A stretch of 64,000 bases of DNA. Source: CAWDBV01 sp963800705 (GTDB lineage: Bacteria; Actinomycetota; Thermoleophilia; Solirubrobacterales; 70-9). Under the pieces are notes generated by a model. It made no database searches. It saw only the letters and a program-made list of their open reading frames with translations, and had not been told where the DNA came from. Every line of letters starts with the position of its first letter. Position 1 is the first letter of the stretch. Shown here piece after piece: positions 52,753 to 60,984 of the stretch. Position numbers and translations under genes: made by a program. The stretch lies in the NCBI GenBank assembly GCA_963800705.1, contig CAWDBV010000008.1, positions 12,531 to 76,530 on the forward strand, written 5' to 3'.

Positions 52753-53815
52753 TACCGAGCGAGTTGAGCGCACCGGCGAGCTGATCGGCCGGATCGCGGG
52801 CGTAGGGCGCCACCAGCTTCGCCGCCGCTTCGGAGTACTCGGCGCGGCGCGCCGGGGGCATCGTCAGCGCGGCTTCGATCGCGTCAGCGAGCTCGTCCGG
52901 CTCGGGGCCGACGACCAGCTGTTCGGCGAGCTCGCGGGCGAGCGGCTCGGCCTCGTAAGCGCCGGCCGACAGCGTCGTGACCAGCGGCACACCGGCCGCC
53001 AGCGCCTCGAGCTGCGCGATCCCGTGGCCCTCGAGCCGCGAGGCGGACACGAATGCCGTCGCCCCGATCAGCATCTCGAGGTAGCCCTCGCGCGGCAGCT
53101 CCCCCGCCCAGCGGACGCCGGCGGGCTCATCGAGCTTCTTGCCAGCCAGGTATTCCGACGCGGCCTGCTCGTCGATCCCGGTCACGGTCAGCACCGCGTT
53201 GCCGCGCCGGTCGCCGAGCCGACTCCAGGCGGCGGCGATCCGGTCAAGGCCCTTGGCGTCGGGCTGCCCCGCGTAGGCGACCACGGACTGGGGAACAACC
53301 GGGGCCGCTTCGGCACGCGAAGCGAACGAGGCGGCGATCGGGGTCGGCACCTCGGCGATCCTGTCCGTGATCGGGCGGACTGACTCGCTCGAGCGCGGGC
53401 CCATCGTCAGCACGAGATCGGCTCGCCCGAGGGCGCGGCCCTCGAGCCAGCGGTGGAGGGCGTGAAGGCGGCCGGGGTACTGCTCGCCGGCCGGGCAGTC
53501 GATCCGGATCGCCACCGGGACCTCGAGCTCGCGCAGGCGCAGGAACGGGAACCGCATCGCGGCGGTCGAGTTGACCGCGATCACCGCCTCCGGCACCGGG
53601 CCGTCCTCGTCCAGCGCCCTGTGAAGCTCGCGGCGGGCGCGGCGGGCGACCAGCGGCGCCCCGATCCACCACCAGCGCCGCAGCCGGGCGAGCCGGCCCG
53701 GCTCGACCCGGCGAACCTCGTGCTTGACGCCGAGCCGCTCGAGCGAGGCCGCGAGCGCCTCTTCGTTCGCCCGCCAGCCACCGGTGCCGGCGGGGGAGAT
53801 CAGCAGGACGGCCAT
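52691..53815 (-). CDS. GT4-like glycosyltransferase
   Basis: 374-residue GT-B glycosyltransferase. The N-terminus (MAVLLISPAGTGGWRANEEALA) and a C-terminal nucleotide-sugar site (LIGATAFVSASRLEGHGIAQLEALAAGVPLVTT, with the EGHGIAQLEA pattern in place of EGFGxxxLEA) are GT4-like. The last 30 residues are arginine/alanine-rich and overlap the wecG-like gene by 62 bases. Donor and acceptor unknown. Start ATG at 53815. Confidence 0.82.
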   Translation of the reverse strand: MAVLLISPAGTGGWRANEEALAASLERLGVKHEVRRVEPGRLARLRRWWWIGAPLVARRARRELHRALDEDGPVPEAVIAVNSTAAMRFPFLRLRELEVPVAIRIDCPAGEQYPGRLHALHRWLEGRALGRADLVLTMGPRSSESVRPITDRIAEVPTPIAASFASRAEAAPVVPQSVVAYAGQPDAKGLDRIAAAWSRLGDRRGNAVLTVTGIDEQAASEYLAGKKLDEPAGVRWAGELPREGYLEMLIGATAFVSASRLEGHGIAQLEALAAGVPLVTTLSAGAYEAEPLARELAEQLVVGPEPDELADAIEAALTMPPARRAEYSEAAAKLVAPYARDPADQLAGALNSLGIKTRAARAPAGARKRRQSAG

Positions 53816-53826
53816 CAGAGAGCCAT

Positions 53827-53854
53827 CATCAGGAACCCACCATCAGGAACCCAC
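53827..53854. repeat. Two tandem copies of a 14-base unit
   Basis: CATCAGGAACCCAC occurs twice in tandem in the 41-base gap between the GT4 gene and the GT2 gene, followed by a partial third unit (CATCATCC). It may reflect slippage; no function is apparent. Confidence 0.7.
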
Positions 53855-53856
53855 CA

Positions 53857-54771
53857 TCATCCGGGCCAACCCTTCGACCGCAGGCGGCGGACCAACAGCG
53901 GCGAAGCGGCGACCCCGGCCTCGCGCCAGGTCCGCGCGAAGCGCTCGCCGGCGAGGGCGCGGTCGCCGCGCGCCACGGCGACCGCGGTTCCGCCGGCGGC
54001 CTTGAGTGCCTTCGGCAGCCCGCCGGCTGCCGAGCGGCGTCCGCTCACCGCCGCCGAGACCCCGCGCCAGCGCTCGCGCCGCGCCAGCGAGCGAAGCGTC
54101 ATCCGCTCGGGGTCGATCAGGTGCTCGACCCGGACGCCGCCCGCGTAGAGGATCTTCATCCCGGCCTCTTCGAGGCGGACCTCGACGTCGGACTCGTCGC
54201 CGAACAGCGGGAACCCCGGCCACGGGCCGCGCGCCGGGTTGAAGCCGCCGACCGAGCGCACCGACCCGGCGCGGAAGCTGACGTTTGCACCCCAGACGTC
54301 CTCACCGTCGCGAGGGCTGACCTCGAAGGTCTCAGAACCGCGGTCGAGCAGCGAGAAGGACGTCCAGACCCGCTCGCTGACCCAGGCCGGGGGATCGCGC
54401 TGCCAGCGCGGCACGATCGCGCCGCCGATGCAGGCGACCTCGGCCCCCGCGGCGTCCCAGGCGGCGGCGAGCCGCTCGAGCCAGTCGGGGTGCGGGATCG
54501 CATCGTCATCGATGAAGGCGACGACGTCGTCGTCGCCGGCGCCGTCGAGCGCGGCGTTGCGGGCCACCGATAGCCCCGGTCCGGCCTCGACCAGGCGTGC
54601 GCTGAGCTCGTCGGCGAGCCGGGCGTGGCCCCGGATGTCGGCGATGCCGCTGGCGACGAGCAGCGCCTCTGCGCGGCCGCCGGCCGCAGCGGCCTGCGCG
54701 GCCACGGCAGCGAGCGGCTCCCGCACGGCGGCGGGATCGTGGGTGGTGCAGATCGTCGCCCGAATTTTCAT
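53857..54771 (-). CDS. GT2 family glycosyltransferase
   Basis: 304 residues starting MKIRATICTTHDPA. VEAGPGLSVARNAALDGAGDDD leads to the metal motif in FIDDDAIPHPDWLE, then CIGGAIVPRW, GANVSFRAGS and the acidic GDESDVEVRLEEAG with a following HLIDPERMTLRSL. This is the family 2 mode used by chain-extending transferases. Start placed at 54771; another in-frame ATG lies just upstream. It diverges from the GT2-like gene at 54827. Confidence 0.86.
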   Translation of the reverse strand: MKIRATICTTHDPAAVREPLAAVAAQAAAAGGRAEALLVASGIADIRGHARLADELSARLVEAGPGLSVARNAALDGAGDDDVVAFIDDDAIPHPDWLERLAAAWDAAGAEVACIGGAIVPRWQRDPPAWVSERVWTSFSLLDRGSETFEVSPRDGEDVWGANVSFRAGSVRSVGGFNPARGPWPGFPLFGDESDVEVRLEEAGMKILYAGGVRVEHLIDPERMTLRSLARRERWRGVSAAVSGRRSAAGGLPKALKAAGGTAVAVARGDRALAGERFARTWREAGVAASPLLVRRLRSKGWPG

Positions 54772-54826
54772 CTCTGATCCCATCACGCCCATCGCGGCGA
54801 AGCTTCGCAGGCGGCAAACTTGCGGC

Positions 54827-55684
54827 ATGGCAGAGACCGACCAGCTGCTCGCCGCGTTCCCGCCCGGCTCGGGCTACCGGCGCCGCCGCGACCGCGCCTT
54901 CGGGCGCGCCGCCGACGCGGTGCTGACCGCTCGCCAGCTCGCGATCGGGCTCGGCCGCGAGATCGACAAGGTTGCTGAGGGGATGCCGCAGCGGCGCGTG
55001 CTCGCGCTCGGGGTCTACTCAGATCGCGGCGCGGCCGAGATCAGGGCGGCGGTGAAGCGCCTGCGTCGAACCCGCCACGACCTCCAGGTCGCGCTCGGCT
55101 CGCTCGGCGACACCGCGCCGAGGCTCGAGGCCGAGACCGCGCTGACCGAGATGCAGGGTGGCAAGTTCGCGAACCTGAACCGGCTCGCCGAGACCGCGAG
55201 CCCGCTCGCCGCCGACTGGGTGCTGCTGATCGACGACGACGTCGAGCTGCCGCGCCGCTTCCTCGATCGACTTCTCTGCGTCGCCGAGGAGCTGCGCCTC
55301 GACCTCGCCCAGCCCGCGCTCTCGCGCGACAGCCACGGTGCCTGGGAGGTGAACCGCCGCCGGCCGGCGATGGCGCGCCAGACCCAGTTCGTCGAGATCG
55401 GCCCCGTACTGCTGATCTCGCGCCGCGCCTGGCGAGTGCTGGCGCCGTTCCCCGAGGCCGGGATGGGCTGGGGGCTTTGCCTGCATTGGGCGGCGCTCGC
55501 CGAGCAGCACGGCTGGCGGCTCGGGGTCGTCGATGCAACCGCGGTTCGCCACAGCCGACCGCCGGCCACCGACTACGACCGCTCGGCCGCCAAGGCCGCC
55601 GCCGCCGAGCTGCTCGCGGCCAACGACCACATCTCGCGCGCCGAGGCCGAGCGCGTCGTCGCCAGCCACAGCGGCTTGTCATGA
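54827..55684 (+). CDS. GT2-like glycosyltransferase
   Basis: 285 residues from ATG at 54827. A 50-residue basic N-terminal extension (PGSGYRRRRDRAFGRAADAVL) precedes the catalytic domain (RVLALGVYSDRGAAEIRAAVKRL, KFANLNRLAE, metal motif in VLLIDDDVELPRRFLDRLL). The C-terminal GWGLCLHWAALAEQHGWRLGVVDATAVRH matches GT2 proteins that carry an H at the end. It is likely to act on the same glycan as its neighbours. The gene at 55719 follows after 34 bases. Confidence 0.8.
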   Translation: MAETDQLLAAFPPGSGYRRRRDRAFGRAADAVLTARQLAIGLGREIDKVAEGMPQRRVLALGVYSDRGAAEIRAAVKRLRRTRHDLQVALGSLGDTAPRLEAETALTEMQGGKFANLNRLAETASPLAADWVLLIDDDVELPRRFLDRLLCVAEELRLDLAQPALSRDSHGAWEVNRRRPAMARQTQFVEIGPVLLISRRAWRVLAPFPEAGMGWGLCLHWAALAEQHGWRLGVVDATAVRHSRPPATDYDRSAAKAAAAELLAANDHISRAEAERVVASHSGLS

Positions 55685-55718
55685 CGGCGGCTCCTCCGCT
55701 CTGCGTCCGGGGCCGCCG

Positions 55719-56519
55719 GTGAAGGCCAGTGTCATCGTCCCGACCCGGGACCGGCCCGAGCAGCTCGCTCGGTGCGTGGCCGCGATCGAGGCACTCGACT
55801 ACCCCGACTTCGAGGTGGTCGTCGTCGAGGACGACGAGGGGCGCGGGCCCGCGGCGACTCGCAACGCCGGCGCGGCCCTGGCTACGGGCGAGCTGCTCGC
55901 CTTCACCGACGACGACTGCGAGCCCGAGCCGCAGTGGCTCGCGAGGCTCGCTGCGAAGGTCGGAGAGCGAGCGATCGCCGGCGGGCGGACCGTTAGTGCG
56001 CTCACCGATAACGCCTACTCGGCCGCCAGCCAGGCGATCAACGACGCCGTCTACGAGCACTACAACTCCGACCCGGCGCAGGCCGGGTTCATCGCCTCCA
56101 ACAACCTCGCGATGCCCGCGGCGGCGTTCGCCGAGCTCGGCGGCTTCGACGAGCGTTTCGCGCTCGCCGCCGGCGAGGACCGCGACCTCTGCACACGCTG
56201 GCTCGAGCTCGGCGGGACGATCGTCTACGAGCCCGAAGCCGTCGTCCGCCATTCGCACCAGCTCAGTGCGGCCGGCTTCTGGCGCCAGCACTACGGCTAC
56301 GGGCGCGGCACCTACATCCAACGGAAGCTGCGCGCCGAGCGCGGCGAGGGCTTCGAGCTCGCGCCCTCGGTGAGCTCGGGAATCCTCTCCTCCGCCGCCC
56401 GCCAAGCCCTCGCCGAGCGCAAGCCCTCGCGGCTGGCGCTGCTCGGCCTCTGGCAGCTCTCGAACGCGTCCGGGTTCGCGCGCCAGGCGCTCAGCGGTCC
56501 TCGACGACGAGCCCGGTGA
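55719..56519 (+). CDS. GT2 family glycosyltransferase
   Basis: 266 residues from GTG at 55719. VIVPTRDRPEQLARCVAAIEALDYP, VVVEDDEGRGPAATRNAGAALATGE, the metal motif in FTDDDCEPEP, FIASNNLAMPAAAFAELGGFDERF and GEDRDLCTRWLELGG, then VVRHSHQLSAAGFWRQHYGYGRG. A single GT2 domain with a short C-terminal helix. The 3' end overlaps the convergent TetR gene by 29 bases. Confidence 0.87.
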   Translation: MKASVIVPTRDRPEQLARCVAAIEALDYPDFEVVVVEDDEGRGPAATRNAGAALATGELLAFTDDDCEPEPQWLARLAAKVGERAIAGGRTVSALTDNAYSAASQAINDAVYEHYNSDPAQAGFIASNNLAMPAAAFAELGGFDERFALAAGEDRDLCTRWLELGGTIVYEPEAVVRHSHQLSAAGFWRQHYGYGRGTYIQRKLRAERGEGFELAPSVSSGILSSAARQALAERKPSRLALLGLWQLSNASGFARQALSGPRRRAR

Positions 56520-57084
56520 CGGCCCTGTCGAGGAGCTCGAGCAGATCCGAGCGTGGCGTTTCAGGGTTATCCATCCACCAGAGCGCCAGGTTCGCCATCC
56601 CCATCGAGACGAACTCGGCCAGCGGCTGCGCGAGCTCGGGACGCAGCTCGAGACGATCGCGCTGGGCGAGAATCATCTCGGCGATCACGTCCCGCGCCCG
56701 CGCGTGGACCGCGGCCCGGAAGGCGCGGATCTCCTCGTCACCGCTCGAGTCGCGGAAGAGCATCTTCCACGCATACTGGTGCTCGTTCACGTAGCGGAGC
56801 CAATTGTCGAGCACCTGCGGCATGTGCTCCTCGAGCTCGGGGTCGTTCGGGTCGGCGAAGGTGGGCAGGTCGCGCATGTGGATCGCGAGCAGCGCCAGGT
56901 AGAGGTCCTTCTTCGAGTCGAAGTGGCGGTAGAGGACCGGCTTCGTCACCCCGGCCGCCGCGGCGATCTCGTCGAGCGTCGTGCGCGCATAGCCGCGCTC
57001 TCCGAACAGCTCCGCCGCCGCGGCGACGATCAACTCGCGCCTGTCGGCCGGGGCCATCCTTCGCTTGATCGTGGTCTCCGCCAT
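56491..57084 (-). CDS. TetR-family transcriptional regulator
   Basis: 197 residues. The N-terminal helix-turn-helix (RRELIVAAAAELFGERGYARTTLDEIAAAAGVTKPVLYRHFDSKKDLYLALL) is classic TetR/AcrR; the C-terminal ligand domain is unassigned. It is divergent from the two-gene unit at 57126-58036, and the 41-base gap contains two overlapping palindromes that are likely its operator. It probably represses itself and that unit; the inducer is unknown. Confidence 0.92.
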   Translation of the reverse strand: MAETTIKRRMAPADRRELIVAAAAELFGERGYARTTLDEIAAAAGVTKPVLYRHFDSKKDLYLALLAIHMRDLPTFADPNDPELEEHMPQVLDNWLRYVNEHQYAWKMLFRDSSGDEEIRAFRAAVHARARDVIAEMILAQRDRLELRPELAQPLAEFVSMGMANLALWWMDNPETPRSDLLELLDRAVTGLVVEDR

Positions 57085-57112
57085 AAGTTACCCGTGAGTA
57101 GCTTATATGCTA
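57084..57112. promoter_or_regulatory. Palindromic operator region between divergent tetR and membrane gene
   Basis: An imperfect palindrome with outer arms TAAG/CTTA spans 57084-57105 (8 of 11 positions pair). A second, GTAGC-6-GCTAC, is perfect and spans 57097-57112. The region is AT-rich for this genome and begins at the TetR start codon. Such overlapping arms are typical of a TetR autoregulatory operator and divergent promoter. Confidence 0.6.
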
Positions 57113-57125
57113 CGGTGGCCGGACC

Positions 57126-57548
57126 GTGAGAGCCCCCTCCTACGAGACCGTCCGCAACGTCGTAGCGCTCAGCGTCGTCGTGACGCTGTTCCACTTCACC
57201 GACAACTTCATCTACGTCGACGACTACCCGCAACCGGACTGGATCAACGCCGCGGTGGTCGCGATCTCGTGGCCGCTGTTCACCGCGGTCGGGCTCGCGG
57301 CGATCTACTTCTACAAGCGCGGCAACCTGGCGCTGGCCCATCCCCTGTTGGTGGGCTACGCCTACACGGGGATCAGCAGCCTCGGCCACTTCCTCTCGGG
57401 GCCGCCCGGCGAGCTCACCACCAGGGGGCTCGTTTCGGTGCTCATGGATGGCACCGTCGGCTTCGCCGTGCTCGGCGTCGCGATCTGGTCGATCCTCGCC
57501 CACCGGGAGGCCGCAAACGCAAACCAACCCGGATTGGAGACCCGATGA
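57126..57548 (+). CDS. Small membrane protein with four helices
   Basis: 140 residues from a GTG start. Four hydrophobic segments are visible: TVRNVVALSVVVTLFHF, INAAVVAISWPLFTAVGLAAIYFY, PLLVGYAYTGISSLGHFL and GTVGFAVLGVAIWSILA. Conserved-looking polar residues (HFTDNFIYVDDY, HFLSGPPGE) lie in loops. No family is recognised. It is translated with the cupin downstream (ATGA overlap) and controlled, by position, by the divergent TetR protein. Confidence 0.7.
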   Translation: MRAPSYETVRNVVALSVVVTLFHFTDNFIYVDDYPQPDWINAAVVAISWPLFTAVGLAAIYFYKRGNLALAHPLLVGYAYTGISSLGHFLSGPPGELTTRGLVSVLMDGTVGFAVLGVAIWSILAHREAANANQPGLETR

Positions 57549-58036
57549 GCAAGACAGTCCATGACCCCAACCAGCGCTACACGCTGACGCTGTCGAAGCG
57601 CGGCGACACCGCGATCATCGATTGCGAGGTCGAGCCCGGCGGGGGAGTCCCGGCCCACAAGCACCCGAACCAGGAAGAGAAGTTCACGATCCTCGAGGGC
57701 GAGTTCGAGTTCCGCAACGGACGCGAGCGGGTCAAGGTCGCCCCTGGCGACGAACTCACGGTTCCCGCCGGCGCGACCCACTGGTTCAAGAACATCGGCG
57801 AGCAGACCGGCCGCCACCGCGCCGAGCTCACCCCGGCGTTGAATGCGGAGGGATTCTTTGTCGAAAGCGCGAGGCTCGCGCAGGACGTGACCCGCTCGAG
57901 GCTGCCGAAGAGCTTCAAGGGAGCGGTGCGCGCCGCCCATTTCATCGACCGCTACAAGGACGACGTCGAGCTGTCGTTCCCGCCCCGCTTCATGCTCGCG
58001 CCGCTGCTGCTGTTCGCGGATCCAAAGAGCTCGTAG
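57545..58036 (+). CDS. Cupin-domain protein
   Basis: 163 residues. A cupin barrel with motif 1 PAHKHPNQEEKFTILEGEFEF (two histidines, glutamate) and motif 2 VPAGATHWFKNIG with its histidine, so the full metal site is present. A C-terminal extension (RLPKSFKGAVRAAHFIDRYKDDVELSFPPRFML) follows. It is coupled to the membrane gene upstream by ATGA overlap. The 3' end overlaps the convergent GT4 gene by 85 bases. Dioxygenase, isomerase or sensing function cannot be told apart. Confidence 0.82.
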   Translation: MSKTVHDPNQRYTLTLSKRGDTAIIDCEVEPGGGVPAHKHPNQEEKFTILEGEFEFRNGRERVKVAPGDELTVPAGATHWFKNIGEQTGRHRAELTPALNAEGFFVESARLAQDVTRSRLPKSFKGAVRAAHFIDRYKDDVELSFPPRFMLAPLLLFADPKSS

Positions 58037-59211
58037 AGCTGGGCCGCCTGGCGGTCGAGGTCGTGGCGGTCGCGGACCGTCTCGCGGCCGGCCTCGCCCA
58101 GCCGCGCGCGCAGCCCGGGGTCGGCGGCGAGCCGCTGCAGCGCGGCGCCGAGCGCCCCGCTGTCGCCGGGCTCGACGAGCAGGCCGTCCTCTGAGTCGCT
58201 GACCAGCTCTCCTACCGCGTCGATCCGCGTCGCGACGACCGGCAGGCCGCACGCCATGGCCTCGATCAGCACCGCGGGCAGGCCCTCGGAGCGGCTCGGC
58301 AGGCAAAAGACATCAGCACCCCGATACAGGTCGAGCACCTCGTCCTGGCCGACGACGCCGGTGAACTCGACCCGATCCGAGATCCCGAGCCGCTTCGCGA
58401 GCCCCTCGAGCCCTTCGCGCTCGGGACCGTCGCCGGCGAGGGTGAGCCGGACGTCGCTGCCGACGATCGCCTCGAGCAGCGCCGCCTGATCCTTGCGCTC
58501 GACCAGCCTGCCGACGCACAGCACCCCGACCGGATCCGGATTCGCCGTCGCGCCGCCCGCGGTCGGAGCGAAGCGCCCGACGTCGACGCCGAGCCGCACG
58601 ACACTGATCTTCTCGTCGATGTCCCAGCCCGCGGCCTCGACCGCCTTGCCGCGAGCGTCGGCGCTTACCGCAACCACGAACAGCGCTCGCTCGAGCTTCT
58701 CGGCGAGCCGGTTGTCGGTGGCCTCGGCGAACTCGTCGGGGCCGTGGACCGTGATGCTGAACGTGAGCCCCGGCTCGAGCCGCGTGGCGAGCAGCGCCGA
58801 GTCGGTGCCTGTGTCGGCGAAGTGGGTGTGTATGTGCTCGATCCCGAGCTCGCGGCAGCGCCGCCAGACCACCACCGCCTCGGCGAAGTAGAAGAGCTGC
58901 CAGAGCCTGCCGCGGGGGCCGCGGCCGAGCCGCAGCGCGTGGGCGAGCGTGCCGAAGTAGCGGGCCGGCCTGCGGCCGAGCGCCGCGAGGTGCGCGCCGA
59001 GCAGCTTCAGCGGGCCGGCGGGTAGCACCGTGAAGGTCGAATCCGCGGCCTCGCGGTCAGAGTCGGTGATCAGCTCCTCGGCGTGCGGGGGGCGGATCGA
59101 GATCGTCTCGATCTCCGCCCCGCGAGCGCGCAGCGCCGAGATCTCGCGTTCGATGAACGCGTGCGAGGCCGCCGGGTAGCGGCCGATCACGTAGGCGAGT
59201 CGTGGGCTCAC
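57952..59211 (-). CDS. GT4 glycosyltransferase
   Basis: 419-residue GT-B glycosyltransferase from GTG at 59211. The N-terminal domain begins LAYVIGRYPAASHAFIEREISALRARG and contains HIHTHFADTGTDSALLA and TVHGPDEF. The C-terminal domain has VGRLVERKDQAALLEA, TLAGDGPERE, YRGADVFCLPSRSEGLPAVLIEAMACGLPVVAT and EDGLLVEPGD, the standard GT4 donor site with the E-x7-E pair. About 25 serine- and glycine-rich residues at the end lie over the cupin gene. It is divergent from the flippase-like gene at 59252. Confidence 0.93.
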   Translation of the reverse strand: MSPRLAYVIGRYPAASHAFIEREISALRARGAEIETISIRPPHAEELITDSDREAADSTFTVLPAGPLKLLGAHLAALGRRPARYFGTLAHALRLGRGPRGRLWQLFYFAEAVVVWRRCRELGIEHIHTHFADTGTDSALLATRLEPGLTFSITVHGPDEFAEATDNRLAEKLERALFVVAVSADARGKAVEAAGWDIDEKISVVRLGVDVGRFAPTAGGATANPDPVGVLCVGRLVERKDQAALLEAIVGSDVRLTLAGDGPEREGLEGLAKRLGISDRVEFTGVVGQDEVLDLYRGADVFCLPSRSEGLPAVLIEAMACGLPVVATRIDAVGELVSDSEDGLLVEPGDSGALGAALQRLAADPGLRARLGEAGRETVRDRHDLDRQAAQLYELFGSANSSSGASMKRGGNDSSTSSL

Positions 59212-59251
59212 GCGGCCGGGATGATGGCGGGCGGGGCACTACCCTGCTCGC

Positions 59252-60295
59252 GTGAGCGAGAGCGGCGAGCCCGGCGACAGGTGGCTGCACAGAATGGGGA
59301 CCGCGGCGGCCAGCGTCGGCAGCGGCGAGCCGCGGCGCCCGCGGGTGCGGATAGCGCTCCGTTGGGGGCTCGGGCTGCTCGTCCTCTCCTTCCTCGTCAT
59401 CGCGATCGTCAGCCAGTGGAGCGAGCTAGAGGAAAAGGACGTCCGGTTCGACATCGTCTGGCTGCCGCTCGCAGTCGCCATCGTCGTCGCCGTCCACGTC
59501 GGCGCCGCCTGGGGCTGGGACATCCTGCTCCGCGACCTCGGCCACAACCTGAATCCGATCCGCGCCCAGATGGTCTGGGGCCAGTCGGTGCTCGCCCGCT
59601 ACGTTCCCGGCACGCTGCTGATGGTGGTCGGCCGGGTGCTGCTCGCCGAGCGCGAGGGGGTGCCGCGCCGAACGACCGCGGCCAGCCTCGTCTACGAGAC
59701 CGGGCTCCAGCTCGCCGCCGCGACCCTGCTCGGTTCCTACGCCCTTGTCAGCACCAACGAGTTGAACGACGTCGAGCGAGTACTCGCGCTCGCGTTGCCG
59801 CCGGTGCTCGTCGTCGCCGTGCACCCGCGGATCTTCGGGCCGCTGGCAAACCGCGCGCTCGCGGCGCTCGGCCGCGATCCGCTCCCGGCTCTGCTCTCGT
59901 TCAGCGCCGCGCTCGGATTGCTCCTCCTCTACGGCGTGATGTGGGCGGGGTACGGGGTCGGCGCCTACTTCGCCGGCCAGATCGTTTTCGACCTCGGCTG
60001 GGACGACCTGCCGGCGGTGATCGCCGCGCAGTCGCTCGGCTACACGGCCTCGGTTGTCACCGTGATCTTTCCCGGGGGCCTCGGCATCCGCGACACGGCC
60101 TTCGCGCTGGTCCTGAAGCCGGCGGTCGGCAACAGCTTCGCGCTAGCCGCGGTGATCGCGATCGCGGTGCGGCTGATTTCGATCATCGGCGAGATCGTCT
60201 ACGTCGCCGGGGCGACGCTGCTCGCCCGCCGCCACCCGCCGGCCGGCCCACCGGAGCCGAAGGCGGAGGATCAGCCCTTCCGGGCCGCGACGTAG
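59252..60295 (+). CDS. Lysylphosphatidylglycerol synthase-type (UPF0104) membrane protein
   Basis: 347 residues from GTG at 59252 with about seven or eight hydrophobic helices. The family signatures are WGQSVLARYVPGTLLMVVGRVLLAEREGV and the late FPGGLGIRDTAFALVLKP (G-G-x-G-x-R-[DE]), found in the flippase half of MprF and in glycolipid loci. The soluble aminoacyl transferase domain of MprF is absent, so a lipid-flipping or integral-membrane accessory function is more likely. It overlaps the convergent methyltransferase by 25 bases. Confidence 0.8.
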   Translation: MSESGEPGDRWLHRMGTAAASVGSGEPRRPRVRIALRWGLGLLVLSFLVIAIVSQWSELEEKDVRFDIVWLPLAVAIVVAVHVGAAWGWDILLRDLGHNLNPIRAQMVWGQSVLARYVPGTLLMVVGRVLLAEREGVPRRTTAASLVYETGLQLAAATLLGSYALVSTNELNDVERVLALALPPVLVVAVHPRIFGPLANRALAALGRDPLPALLSFSAALGLLLLYGVMWAGYGVGAYFAGQIVFDLGWDDLPAVIAAQSLGYTASVVTVIFPGGLGIRDTAFALVLKPAVGNSFALAAVIAIAVRLISIIGEIVYVAGATLLARRHPPAGPPEPKAEDQPFRAAT

Positions 60296-60984
60296 TACTG
60301 GGCGCCGAGCGGTAGCCAGCCGAGCCGGCGCTCGATCGCGCGCAGCCGCTCGCCCTCACGCGGGAAGAAGACGATGTAGGGCGCCTCGACCCGCTCGAGG
60401 CCGGCGTCTCGCAGCAGCCCCCGGGTCCGACGGCGCGTGACCAGCACCGCGTCCTCGTCGAAGGCGCACGAGTTGACCGCTTTTCTGGTCAGCGGGTTGA
60501 AGGGGTTGTGCTCGAAGATCGCCACCACGCCGCCGGGGCGGACGGTGCGCTGCATCTCGGAGAAGAACGCGGCTCGCTCTTCGGGCGGCACGTGGTGGAC
60601 GACGCAGATCGCGAACGCGAGGTCGAACTCGCCGTCCTCGTAGGGAAGCGGCTCGCCCGGCTTGCAGGTCCTGTAGCCGGCCCAGGGGTGGCGCTCGCGC
60701 GCCTTGTCGACCGACTCGGAGGCGATGTCGACGCCGTGTAGGGCGCCGAGCCGTCCCTCGAGGAAGCGGTGCGTCTCCCCGACCCCGCAGCCGACGTCGA
60801 GGACGCTGAGCCTGGCCGGGTCGCCGAGCTGGCGCGCGACGAGATCGACGAGCAGGTCCGCCTTCAGGGAGATGAACAGGTCGGCGGTCGCGCCCGAGAA
60901 GGCGATCGAGCGCTCGAGGTCCTCGCGGTAGCTGCTCGCGTACTCGTTGAAGTCGGTCTTCTCGGTCTTCTCACTCACCGCCAT
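60271..60984 (-). CDS. SAM-dependent methyltransferase
   Basis: 237 residues, ATG at 60984. SVLDVGCGVGETHRFLEG, GVDIASESV, FDLAFAICVVHHVPPEE and GGVVAIFEHNPFNPLTRKAVN are visible. The last segment is common in methyltransferases of polysaccharide loci. The 5' end overlaps the upstream beta-helix acyltransferase by 10 bases, so the two are co-translated. Confidence 0.83.
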   Translation of the reverse strand: MAVSEKTEKTDFNEYASSYREDLERSIAFSGATADLFISLKADLLVDLVARQLGDPARLSVLDVGCGVGETHRFLEGRLGALHGVDIASESVDKARERHPWAGYRTCKPGEPLPYEDGEFDLAFAICVVHHVPPEERAAFFSEMQRTVRPGGVVAIFEHNPFNPLTRKAVNSCAFDEDAVLVTRRRTRGLLRDAGLERVEAPYIVFFPREGERLRAIERRLGWLPLGAQYYVAARKG

